This document shows, piece after piece, positions 52,128-59,869 of a stretch of DNA of 64,000 bases. The notes under the pieces were generated by a model. The model was not told the DNA's origin and ran no database searches. It saw only the letters and a list, made by a program, of their open reading frames with translations. Position 1 is the stretch's first letter. Every line of letters begins with the position of its first letter. The DNA lies in assembly GCA_000696115.1 (NCBI GenBank), contig JJOH01000109.1:1-64000 (forward strand). The letters are read 5' to 3'. This DNA is from Streptomyces olindensis (GTDB lineage: Bacteria; Actinomycetota; Actinomycetes; Streptomycetales; Streptomycetaceae). Made by a program: the position numbers and the translations under genes.

Positions 52128-52727
52128 ATGCACCGTCCGCGCCGCGTCGAGGTCGTCATCGACTTCGTCTGCGTCCACTGCTACCTCGGCTTCACCCGCT
52201 ACCTCCGGGCCGTCCGCCGCCACTGCGCGGACGGCGGCACCGTCGAAACCGTATTGCGCCCTGTCCAGCTCCGTCCCCAGGCATCACCCGAGGGTGAACC
52301 GCTGGTCGAGGTCTGGGCGCGCGAACGCGGCGCGGCCGTTGCCGCCCGGCTCGCCGCCGACACCTCGTTCGGCGCCGACGACGGCCTCGAACTCGACTTC
52401 CGCCGCGCGGTGTTCACCAACACCCTCGACGCGCACCGGCTCGCCGCGCAGGCATCCGCGCAAGGCAAGGGCGAAGAGACGGCCGAGCGGCTGTTCCGCG
52501 CCTACTTCGTCGACGGCCTGAACATCGCGGACACCACCGTGCTCGCCCGGCTCGCCGCCGAGACGGGCGTCATGACCACGAGTGGCGGTGCGGAAGCACT
52601 ACAGGCCGAACTCGCCCGCATCCGCACACTCAACCTGCCGGCCCCGCCGGTACTCCTCTTCGCGGGCGGCCCTGTCCTGTCCGGGGAGATACGAGAGGCA
52701 GACGTCCTGTCCGCACTGGGCCAGTGA
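52128..52727 (+). CDS. DsbA/FrnE-family thioredoxin-fold oxidoreductase
   Basis: 199 aa. DSBA-like thioredoxin fold with an inserted helical domain. The active site is C15-V-H-C18 in IDFVCVHCYLGF (FrnE proteins usually have CPWC). GGAEALQAELARIRTLNLPAPPVLLFAGGPVLSGE near the C-terminus includes the cis-Pro loop. ACAGGAG at 52113-52119 sets ATG 52128. Cytoplasmic, since no signal peptide is seen. Probably co-transcribed with the SDR. Confidence 0.87.
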   Translation: MHRPRRVEVVIDFVCVHCYLGFTRYLRAVRRHCADGGTVETVLRPVQLRPQASPEGEPLVEVWARERGAAVAARLAADTSFGADDGLELDFRRAVFTNTLDAHRLAAQASAQGKGEETAERLFRAYFVDGLNIADTTVLARLAAETGVMTTSGGAEALQAELARIRTLNLPAPPVLLFAGGPVLSGEIREADVLSALGQ

Positions 52728-52797
52728 CACCGGGCCGCGGCCGCTCGGATCGCGTGAAAGTCCCGAAGGGACCAGGTCGCGATGTCGCTCGTCGGCA

Positions 52798-53394
52798 TCA
52801 GGGCGCGTGAGGTCGCTGGAGCCCCTGGAAGATGAGAGCGATCAGGCGGCGGGGGTCGTAGCGGGGGTCGCTGTCGCGTCCGATACAGAGGTTTCCGATG
52901 CCGCGCATCAGCTCGTACGGCTGCGTGCCGGGCCTGATGTCGCCGGACTCGACCGCAGCGTCGAGCAGTTGGGCGCAGACGGGCAGCAGGCGGTCGAGGA
53001 AGTAGGAGTGCAGCGCGGCGAAGCGGTCGCTCTCGGACTGCAGGGCGTCGGCGAGTCCGTGCTTGGTGACCAGGAAGTCGACGAAGAGGTCGATCCACTG
53101 GCGCAGCGCGTCGAACGGGGAGTCGGCACTGGCCAGCAGGTTCGGTCCGGCTTCAGCGCATTCCTCGATCTGGTGGCGGTAGACGGCGGTGACGAGATCC
53201 GCCCGGGTCGGGAAGTGACGGTAGATCGTGGCCATCCCGACACCCGCCCGGGCCGCGATCTGGCGGATCGGCGCGTCGACCCCGGAGGTGACGAACACCT
53301 CGGCTGCGGCGGCGAGCACCGTCTGCCGATTGCGCTGCGCGTCGGCCCGCCTGCCTCGGGACGGCGACTCCTCAACGGGGCTCTGGTCGGCCAT
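52798..53394 (-). CDS. TetR-family regulator
   Basis: 198 aa. HTH: RQTVLAAAAEVFVTSGVDAPIRQIAARAGVGMATIYRHFPTRADLVTAVY; C-terminal SbtR-like ligand domain ending RRLIALIFQGLQRPHAP. ATG 53394. Divergent from an alpha/beta-hydrolase gene; two palindromic copies of TGGAGCRGCGCTCCGG lie between them over the likely promoter, so this protein is the probable repressor. Confidence 0.92.
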   Translation of the reverse strand: MADQSPVEESPSRGRRADAQRNRQTVLAAAAEVFVTSGVDAPIRQIAARAGVGMATIYRHFPTRADLVTAVYRHQIEECAEAGPNLLASADSPFDALRQWIDLFVDFLVTKHGLADALQSESDRFAALHSYFLDRLLPVCAQLLDAAVESGDIRPGTQPYELMRGIGNLCIGRDSDPRYDPRRLIALIFQGLQRPHAP

Positions 53395-53413
53395 CGCGTA
53401 GCCCTCCTGCCGA

Positions 53414-53460
53414 TTGACAAAGTGGAGCAGCGCTCCGGATACTAAATGGAGCGGCGCTCC
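53414..53460 (+). promoter_or_regulatory. promoter with two embedded palindromic operators
   Basis: TTGACA (53414-53419), 18-bp spacer, GATACT (53438-53443) reads toward the hydrolase. GGAGCAGCGCTCC (53424-53436) lies in the spacer and GGAGCGGCGCTCC (53448-53460) at the expected start site, 24 bp apart. This is a textbook repressor arrangement. Confidence 0.75.
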
Positions 53461-53576
53461 GGTTCAGGTTAACCGAAGCGAGACGCTCCTGACTGCCCTC
53501 TCCTGCCCTGCGCTGCCCGTCGCCGGTCGCCGCAGACCAGCGGACGGCAGGTGCCACCGAAAGGGAAAACCACCTC

Positions 53577-54542
53577 GTGAGCACATCCACTGCCACCAGC
53601 GCCGAGACCCAGGGCACGCCGGTCCCGGTCCTGTCGTTCAGCCCCATAGTTCTCCCCGTGCCCGGACGTCCCGTGGACCTCCAGGTGCGCGTCTCGGCAC
53701 CCGCGACCGGAATCAAGCTCCCCGTCATCCTCCTCTCCCACGGTCACGGCCCGTCGAACAACCTCTCCTCGCTCAACGGCTACGCACCGCTTGCCCATCT
53801 CTGGGCCGCTCACGGATTCGTCGTCGTTCAGCCCACCCACCTCACCTCCCGGACACTGAGCCACCTGGTCGCCGACGCGCCCGGCGCACCGGACTTCTGG
53901 CGCTCCCGCGCCGAGGACATGACCCACATCCTCGACCGGCTCGACATGATCGAACGCACCGTGCCGCAGCTCGCGGGACGGATCGACCCCACCAAGGTCG
54001 CCGTCGCCGGACACTCGCTCGGCGGCTTCACCGCCGCCCTCCTGCTGGGCGCCGGCGTCAACGACCCCGACACCGGCAGAGTGGTGCACCTGGCCGAGCC
54101 CCGGATCAAGGCAGGCGTACTGCTCGCCGCGCCCGGCAGAGGTGGCGAGGTCTTCAACGGGCCCATGGCCGAGCAGTGGCCGATCATCGGGGCCATCGAC
54201 TTCTCCACCATGACCGCACCCGCGCTGGTCGTCGCCGGCGACAAGGACGATTCCCGGCACTTCACGGACATGGGACCGGACTGGCACGCCGACCCCTACA
54301 CTCTCGCCCCCGGCCCCAAGACCCTGCTCACCCTGTTCGACGCGGAGCACGGACTTGGCGGTATCGCCGGATACGACGCCGCCGAGACCACGGACGAGAA
54401 CCCGGAGCGAGTCGCCGCCCTCGCCCGGCTCACGGCGGCCTACCTCCACACCCAGCTCCACCCGGGTGCTCCCACGTGGCCGAACGAACAAAAGACACTC
54501 ACGACCGGCCCCGGCCCGGTAGGACGAGTCGAATCCAAGTAG
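53577..54542 (+). CDS. alpha/beta hydrolase (chlorophyllase/PAF-acetylhydrolase-like)
   Basis: 321 aa. Oxyanion-side motif LPVILLSHGHGPSNNL near ~60, nucleophile elbow VAVAGHSLGGFTAALLLGAG near ~145, Asp in VVAGDKDDSRHF and His in LFDAEHGLGGIAGYDA. The GTG start at 53577 follows GAAAGGGAAA. No signal peptide. It is the apparent target of the divergent TetR repressor. Ester substrate unknown; TetR/hydrolase pairs of this type often respond to an exogenous compound. Confidence 0.87.
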   Translation: MSTSTATSAETQGTPVPVLSFSPIVLPVPGRPVDLQVRVSAPATGIKLPVILLSHGHGPSNNLSSLNGYAPLAHLWAAHGFVVVQPTHLTSRTLSHLVADAPGAPDFWRSRAEDMTHILDRLDMIERTVPQLAGRIDPTKVAVAGHSLGGFTAALLLGAGVNDPDTGRVVHLAEPRIKAGVLLAAPGRGGEVFNGPMAEQWPIIGAIDFSTMTAPALVVAGDKDDSRHFTDMGPDWHADPYTLAPGPKTLLTLFDAEHGLGGIAGYDAAETTDENPERVAALARLTAAYLHTQLHPGAPTWPNEQKTLTTGPGPVGRVESK

Positions 54543-54918
54543 GCCTCCCACCCCATCGCGGCGACGGTGCCCGCACGATCGGCCGCACGAGGTGAAGTGC
54601 CGCCCACACTCCTGCACTGTTCACACCGCAGTCGCCGAGGATGTCCTCGACGCGAGCCGGAGCCGCATCGGCTGCGGTGGCCCCTGGGGCTCAGGCAGTA
54701 GTGGGCGTCCGCGCTGAGGCTGAGGTCGCGCTGAGGCTCCCGCCCAGGGGAGAGAGTGCTGATGATCTCCGACGTGGCGGTGCAGGAACGGTCCGGCGTC
54801 GTGCGCCCCGACCGCGCCGGGGCGTACTGCGACATACCTCCTGTGGGGCATCGCCTTGGCGCTGAGCCCCGTGGAGGCTCACATACAGCGCGAACAGCCT
54901 GAGAAACGGAGTGGTGCT
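54543..54918. other. intergenic region, nothing recognised
   Basis: Both strands carry only open stretches without family resemblance. A coding-like but unrecognised segment (about 54640-54835) is not called. Confidence 0.5.
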
Positions 54919-55190
54919 GTGCCCCTGACTGTGGAGACCGTTGAAGCGGAGCTGGCGGCTGCGAGCCAGGAGGGTGATCCCGCTGCCGACGCGCTCGTGT
55001 CCGACCTGATCGACAACAGGGAAGTCGACGGCGTCAACGGCCTGTTCCGCACGATCGGACGCTCAAGCCCGGCATGGACTTCTCGGATCTGCCCGAGCGG
55101 CTGGCCCAGTTCCTGCGCGAGGCGGCTGCTGAGCCGCCCGACTGGAGCGAGGCGGAGGTCAAGGCTGCCGAAGGGTTCTTCGGCCACCAC
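54919..55190 (+). pseudogene. MpaB-like (DUF2236) oxygenase remnant
   Basis: From GTG 54919 the sequence reads VETVEAELAAASQEGDPAADALVSDLIDNREVDGVNGLFRTIGR, and continues in another frame as PGMDFSDLPERLAQFLREAAAEPPDWSEAEVKAAEGFFG. This resembles the first ~90 residues of MpaB-family heme oxygenases. The frame slips near 55055, and the family sequence stops abruptly near 55190, so at least three quarters of the gene is absent. Confidence 0.5.
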
Positions 55191-55509
55191 CACGAGGTCG
55201 ACGTCCTTGGGCAGCAGCCACCTGTCGAAGGCCAGGTGGAGGAGACTGGCCTGCAGTCCCTCGCCGGAGAGCCGGAACCAGGTGACACGGTCCTCACCGT
55301 CGATACGGCCGAAGACGCCGGTGCCGGTGCGCGCATCGCCCAGCAGGACCACCCATACCGCACCGTGGCCCGCGACCAGGCCCACGGGCGTGGTGCCCTG
55401 CTCGGCCGGCACCGGGATCGGTGGCCGGGTGGCGGGCGACGAAGATCGGCACGTCCAAGCCCGGGTAGAGGGTGTAGTCGGTGGGATCTGTGTGGTTCAG
55501 GCGCAGCAC
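55190..55509 (-). pseudogene. conserved actinobacterial hypothetical protein, frameshifted
   Basis: From ATG 55509: MLRLNHTDPTDYTLYPGLDVPIFVARHP, then a frame slip near 55437-55455, then IPVPAEQGTTPVGLVAGHGAVWVVLLGD...LLHLAFDRWLLPKDVDLVVV. The two frames together make one plausible small protein. Function unknown. Its 3' end abuts the MpaB-like remnant, so the junction near 55190 may be a rearrangement point. Confidence 0.45.
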
Positions 55510-55934
55510 TCAAAGGCTTCTGATCCGCTGACGGCCATCACGTGAGGGCTCCACTCATGTCTGCAAGAGAGCTCCGGATAGTCATACCGGCCAGGGCGAG
55601 GGGTGGCGGTCAGGCGCGGCACTCAGGCCCATGGTCGCTGGATACGCCGGGCGCACAACGGCGCCGCGGGGTCACAGCGGAAAGCATCCGCTTGTCAACC
55701 AGGTCATTAGGATGGGTGAGCTGAAAAAGCAGTGAATTCGCTTGCGCCGGTGTGTGGTTCCCGCGCCGATAATTCCCTTCATCCGTACACGGCATGAGGC
55801 ACATCATGGACCTGGTGCTCCGCTGCCTGCCTCACCATGCGGCCCGGTACATTCGTCTCACCAGGTTGTCTATCCTCGGCGAGGACGGCAGCGCAGGGGT
55901 GCCGTCAGCGTCGTGGCACCGGCCGACCGGTCGC
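55510..55934. other. intergenic region, nothing recognised
   Basis: No gene, repeat or clear hairpin was identified on either strand. The region is slightly less GC-rich around 55690-55870. Confidence 0.5.
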
Positions 55935-56654
55935 TCAGTGCTGTTTGCCGGTCGCGGGGGAGTTCATGCCGTGGCTGGCGCGGCGCATGGCCTCGTACAG
56001 CGCGGCGTCCTCGGGCGGTTCCGGTAGCGGTCCGCGGACGGGGGCCTGGAAGGACTGGATCATCCACGCCACGAGGCGGCGCCAGGCATCCGGGGCAGCG
56101 TCGCCGGTGGCGCTGAGGACGCCGGCGTTGGCCATCAGGAGCAGGACGAGATCCCGGCTGGTGAAGTCCTCGCGCAGCTGCCCGCTGTCCTTGGCGTGGT
56201 CGATGAGTTCGAGGAAGCCTTGGTATGCCTGGGCGCGGAGTGCTTCCAGCGGCTGGGCGCCGGGGAAGCTCATGGTCATCATGTCGGCGAAGCCCCGGTC
56301 GGCGGCCTGCATCGCGCAGACCTCCTGGATGTAGCCGGTGAAGCCGTCCCACGGGTCCGGGTTGGCCAGGGCCTCGGCGGTGGCCTGCGCGTACGCCTCC
56401 ATGCGGTCCGCGAAGACCGCGGCGACCAGTTCCTCCTTGGCGGGGAAGTGGCGGAAAATGGTGGCGATCCCCACCCCTGCCTCCCGCGCGACCGAGGCCA
56501 TGGACGCGTGCAGCCCGTCGCGTCCGAACACGGTGCGCGCGGCGGCGATGATCCGCCCCCGGTTGCGCTCGGCATCGCTGCGCATGGGCGGGCCTGCGGA
56601 GTCGGGTGTGCCGCCGGTGTCGTGGGCGTTCTGGTCCCGGGAGGTCATGCCCAT
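55935..56654 (-). CDS. TetR-family regulator
   Basis: 239 aa from ATG 56654 (ATG 56648 is equally possible). HTH: RGRIIAAARTVFGRDGLHASMASVAREAGVGIATIFRHFPAKEELVAAVF. The ligand domain (IQEVCAMQAADRGFADMMTMSFPG, LVLLLMANAGVLSATG) is SbtR-like. Divergent from an SDR-like gene; the region between contains two copies of a GGAAAGCCC/ATCCGTTT element. Confidence 0.9.
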   Translation of the reverse strand: MGMTSRDQNAHDTGGTPDSAGPPMRSDAERNRGRIIAAARTVFGRDGLHASMASVAREAGVGIATIFRHFPAKEELVAAVFADRMEAYAQATAEALANPDPWDGFTGYIQEVCAMQAADRGFADMMTMSFPGAQPLEALRAQAYQGFLELIDHAKDSGQLREDFTSRDLVLLLMANAGVLSATGDAAPDAWRRLVAWMIQSFQAPVRGPLPEPPEDAALYEAMRRASHGMNSPATGKQH

Positions 56655-56668
56655 CACACTAACAAACC

Positions 56669-56740
56669 GGAAAGCCCGATCCGTTTCCTGTGCTACGCTC
56701 GAACGCGAACCAGATAGGGCTTTCCGCTTTGAAAACGGAT
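56669..56740. promoter_or_regulatory. paired operator elements between tetR and SDR-like gene
   Basis: GGAAAGCCC (56669-56677) with ATCCGTTT (56679-56686) is matched by GGGCTTTCC (56717-56725) with AAACGGAT (56733-56740). Both halves recur as reverse complements, giving two facing copies of a composite TetR-like site. A CT-rich microrepeat (CATCTC/TCTCTG) follows at 56752-56790. Confidence 0.65.
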
Positions 56741-56800
56741 AGCCGTGCCCACATCCATCTCCACCTCCATCTCTGTCTCTGTCTCTGAAAGGCCTCTCAC

Positions 56801-57475
56801 ATGCCCACCATCGCCATCGTCGGCGCCGGCCCCAAGCTCGGACGCGCCCTTGCCCGCACCTTCGGCGCCCACGGATTCGACGCCGCACTGATCGCCCGCA
56901 ACCAGGCCAAGCTCGACACCCTGGCCGAGGAGCTGACCGCCGACGGCATCACCGCCGCCGCGTTCCCTGCCGACGTCCTCGACCGCGACGCGCTCACCCA
57001 GGCGCTCAAGGACGCCGCCGTGAAGTTCGGCGGCATCGACGTCCTGGAGTACTCCCCGGGGCACGTCGAACTCCCGACGCTGACCATGCCGACCGCGACC
57101 GAACCGGCTCACGTGGACGTGGAGATGCACTTCCAGCTGTACGGGGCCATCGCCGCCACCCGGGCGGTACTGCCCGCCATGCGCGAAGCCGGCGCCGGCA
57201 CCCTGCTCTACACCACCGGCGCCGGCTCCATCGACCCCGTGCCGCAGGTCGGCAACGTCAACGCCGCCGCGGCCGCGCTGCGCAACTGGGCGATCAACCT
57301 GCACAAGGAACTCGACGGCACCGGCATCCAGGCCGCCCACGTCGGCATCGACGTCTCGATCGGCACCCCGGCCGTCCCCGGCTTCCCGACGGCCCAGCCC
57401 GAGGAGATCGCCCCCGTCTACTGGGACCTGCACACCACCAAGCGCGACCAGGCCGAACTCGTCTTCAGTCTCTGA
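56801..57475 (+). CDS. SDR-fold NAD(P)-binding protein lacking the catalytic Tyr/Lys
   Basis: 224 aa. Rossmann motif IAIVGAGPKLGRALARTFGAHGFDAALIARN, with Asn-Gln rather than a clear cofactor-selecting Asp. The NNAG position reads LEYSPGH, and the active-site segment reads GNVNAAAAALRNWAINLHKEL, so the usual Tyr-xxx-Lys is replaced. The Ser is also not obvious (TTGAGSID). A binding or regulatory role, or different chemistry, should be considered. The gene is divergent from a TetR repressor. Confidence 0.82.
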   Translation: MPTIAIVGAGPKLGRALARTFGAHGFDAALIARNQAKLDTLAEELTADGITAAAFPADVLDRDALTQALKDAAVKFGGIDVLEYSPGHVELPTLTMPTATEPAHVDVEMHFQLYGAIAATRAVLPAMREAGAGTLLYTTGAGSIDPVPQVGNVNAAAAALRNWAINLHKELDGTGIQAAHVGIDVSIGTPAVPGFPTAQPEEIAPVYWDLHTTKRDQAELVFSL

Positions 57476-57510
57476 CCCCACGCCGTCCTTGCTCTGCTTC
57501 GTCGGAGCCG

Positions 57511-57551
57511 GATCGTCGCCGCCGCGGTCCGCCACCGCGGCGGCGACGATC
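57511..57551. terminator. perfect 17-bp stem hairpin
   Basis: GATCGTCGCCGCCGCGG (57511-57527) and CCGCGGCGGCGACGATC (57535-57551) pair without mismatch around TCCGCCA. It lies 36 bp after the SDR-like gene and should terminate its transcript. Confidence 0.85.
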
Positions 57552-57639
57552 CCCGACCGCATTTCTAGATACCGACATGACCCAATCGACCGGAACGGCC
57601 TACCCGGATCACGATGCGGGTCTTTGCGAAAGGATCGCC

Positions 57640-58017
57640 ATGGCCAGCATGTCGTTCGCCGACGCGGTGCGCGTGTGCCTCACCGCCAAGTACGCAACGT
57701 TCTCCGGTCGCGCACGACGCGCGGAGTACTGGTGGTTCTCACTGCTGTACGTGATCGCCGCCGGTGCGGTCCTCGGGCTCAGCTTCACGACCGAGGCCCC
57801 GCTGCTGAGCATCCTCCTGCTGCCGTTCGCCGTGCCCATGCTGAGCGTCTCCGTCCGCCGCTTGCACGACACCGGCAAGCCGGGCTGGAGGATGTTCGTC
57901 GCCCTGATCCCCGTAGTCGGCCCGATCATGTACCTCGTGGCCATGGCGGCGGACGGCGCCCCGGCCGCCAACCAGTACGGCCCTTCCCCCAAGGCCGTCG
58001 GCCAGCCCGCCGGTTGA
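57640..58017 (+). CDS. DUF805 membrane protein
   Basis: 125 aa. DUF805 signature: SFADAVRVCLTAKYATFSGRARRAEYWWFSLLYVIAA, then VRRLHDTGKPGWRMFVALIPVVGPIMYLV. Three to four membrane helices. ATG 57640 is chosen (GAAAGGA at 57628-57634) over an ATG at 57577. Function of the family (YhaH/YhaI-like) is not established. Confidence 0.88.
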   Translation: MASMSFADAVRVCLTAKYATFSGRARRAEYWWFSLLYVIAAGAVLGLSFTTEAPLLSILLLPFAVPMLSVSVRRLHDTGKPGWRMFVALIPVVGPIMYLVAMAADGAPAANQYGPSPKAVGQPAG

Positions 58018-58753
58018 CAGGCGGACGAGGCCGAGGATCACCTCAGGGGCCTTGCCCTCTGCGCCCCGTTCCGCGAGTCGTGCCGTCCTCTCGGCACCGT
58101 GAGGGCGGAAAGGACCTCCGCTTCGCGGGCCGCGGATGTCGCCCCGCCTACGCCGTCCGTCTGCTCCGGGTGGGCGCGGCGCGGGGCACGTTGATGGACT
58201 TCAGTAACACCCCCCGGAGTCGGTGAAAGTGTGAGAGCCGGGGCGAAACTCGCTCCCGGCTCTCGTGGTCCATCGTCAGTCTCCGGTGCGGCGTCTTCAG
58301 CGCGCGAGACCGACCGCTCGGGAGATGACCGCGTCGAAGGCGCGGTCGGGCAGGACCCGGCGCAGCGTGATGAGGGGGCGGGCACCGAAGCCTTTGACCG
58401 CCCGGGGAGCGGCTGCTGTCAGGTAGTGGCGTCCTGCCCGGCCTTGCTGCCCAGCACGTAGCGGGCGTGTGCGGTGGAGGTACCCAGGGTCTGCGCGAGT
58501 GCCCGCCAAGAAGGCAGCCGCCAAGAAGACCAAGAAGAAGGAGGAGTCGGGGAAGTCCGGGCGCAGGCCTAACCCCCGATGGCGCCGGGCTCGGCGTCCC
58601 GGTACGGCGTCGTACCGGACGTCGTCGATGGCGTTTGCCTGGTCAGGGGTACACCCTGACAACTGTCAGGAACCTGCTCGTCCCTCGCTTACCTAGCATG
58701 ACGAACCAGCCGGACACGCCTGGTGCCGGTCACCCGAGAGGACGCAGATCACG
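58018..58753. other. intergenic region with a hairpin and a possible SDR fragment
   Basis: GAGAGCCGGG (58233-58242) pairs with CCCGGCTCTC (58255-58264), a plausible terminator. On the reverse strand, 58297-58400 reads VKGFGARPLITLRRVLPDRAFDAVISRAVGLAR before a stop, like the C-terminus of an SDR/oxidoreductase with no body attached (low confidence). On the plus strand 58499-58545 encodes a short Lys-rich AKKAAAKKTKKKEE run of unknown meaning. No intact gene is supported. Confidence 0.45.
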
Positions 58754-59152
58754 ATGACACTTCGACCCCGTCGCGCGGGCGCACTCGTCACCGCGCTGGC
58801 CACCGCCGCCGCTGTGCTGGGCCTGGCGACGCCCGCGGACGCCGCGATCCACCGATGCAGCATCTCCGGGGACATGACGAACTGCACGACGGTGACCGGG
58901 ATCGACCCGGGCTCTTGGCTGCAGATGCGCACCGGTCCCGGATACGGGTACGCCAACGTTCCCCACGGGACACTCCTCAACGGTGACGAGGTCGGCCTCA
59001 CCTGCTGGACGACCGGCGACGGAGCGGCGGACAACCCCGACTACCGCTACTGGATGCTCATCGACCTAGGGGTCCGGTCGGGCTACGTCAACGACTGGTA
59101 CCTCAACACCGGCAACCCCAGCGTGTGGCAGCAGCAGATCCGACACTGCTGA
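58754..59152 (+). CDS. secreted SH3-like protein
   Basis: 132 aa. Sec signal peptide MTLRPRRAGALVTALATAAAVLGLATPADA with cleavage after ADA. The mature protein (~103 aa) has a bacterial SH3-like barrel (WLQMRTGPGYGYANVPHGTLLNGDEVGLTCWTTGDG, YWMLIDLGVRSGYVNDWYL) with four cysteines. Similar small secreted proteins are common in Streptomyces and may bind the cell wall. No clear ribosome site beyond AGAGGA at 58737-58742. Confidence 0.82.
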   Translation: MTLRPRRAGALVTALATAAAVLGLATPADAAIHRCSISGDMTNCTTVTGIDPGSWLQMRTGPGYGYANVPHGTLLNGDEVGLTCWTTGDGAADNPDYRYWMLIDLGVRSGYVNDWYLNTGNPSVWQQQIRHC

Positions 59153-59245
59153 CCGGCGAATCCCGCCACCGCGTCCATGACGAGGTTCGGGCCACGGCCG
59201 AACCAGCGCGGAACGCGTGTCGCACATCTGTAAGTACAGGACGGG

Positions 59246-59869
59246 CTAGGGGCAGTCGTACGTGAAACGGGTGGTGAGGGTGCGGGGAGCCGGGGAGATG
59301 ATGCGCAGTTCGACCCGGGCTGCGTGGTGCCCGGTGCCCTGGAAAGTCCACCGCAACTGGAGGCGGGCCCGCGTCTGTCCCCGGACCATCACTTCCTCCA
59401 GGACACCCGAGGCCGTGCCGTCGCTGCGCACCCAGCGGTAGGACAGCGTGCCCGGGCGGCCGTTCGTGGTGACGAGGCCGGCGATGCGGGCGGTGCCGTC
59501 GCAGCCCAGCACCGCCGGCCGGGCCGTGATGTCCGCCGTACGCACGGCAAGGGGTGGTCCGAGCCGTGGCCAGACGAGGAACGCGAGGACGCACAGCACG
59601 ACCAGCGCGGGCAGCGTGTGCCTGCGCAGCCGCCGGCCCGAGGGCGCGGGAAACGATGGTGCGGCGGGGAGCGCCGGGTGCGTGCGGTGCGCGGCGGCAG
59701 CCGTCACTCCCGGGCCGAAACGCAGCACGGTGCCCTCGACGCGGTCGGGCCGGGTCGGCCGCTCCTCCTGCGCGTCCTGCTCGACGAGGGTTCTGTCCTG
59801 CCCGGGCCGCACGACCCAGTGGCTGCCCAGCGCGGTGGCGCTGTAGTCGGCGTCGTCCTGTGTGGTCAT
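59246..59869 (-). CDS. single-pass membrane protein downstream of Ser/Thr kinase
   Basis: 207 aa. Cytoplasmic ~85 residues, one membrane helix (LRRHTLPALVVLCVLAFLVW, ~85-105), then an extracellular beta-rich region (VRTADITARPAVLGCDGTARIAGLVTTNGRPGTLSYRWVRSDG) with two cysteines. The external part resembles the C-terminal domain of the kinase upstream (same strand pattern and Cys placement). ATGA overlap with the kinase stop indicates one transcript; it may be a partner or substrate of the kinase. Confidence 0.75.
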   Translation of the reverse strand: MTTQDDADYSATALGSHWVVRPGQDRTLVEQDAQEERPTRPDRVEGTVLRFGPGVTAAAAHRTHPALPAAPSFPAPSGRRLRRHTLPALVVLCVLAFLVWPRLGPPLAVRTADITARPAVLGCDGTARIAGLVTTNGRPGTLSYRWVRSDGTASGVLEEVMVRGQTRARLQLRWTFQGTGHHAARVELRIISPAPRTLTTRFTYDCP

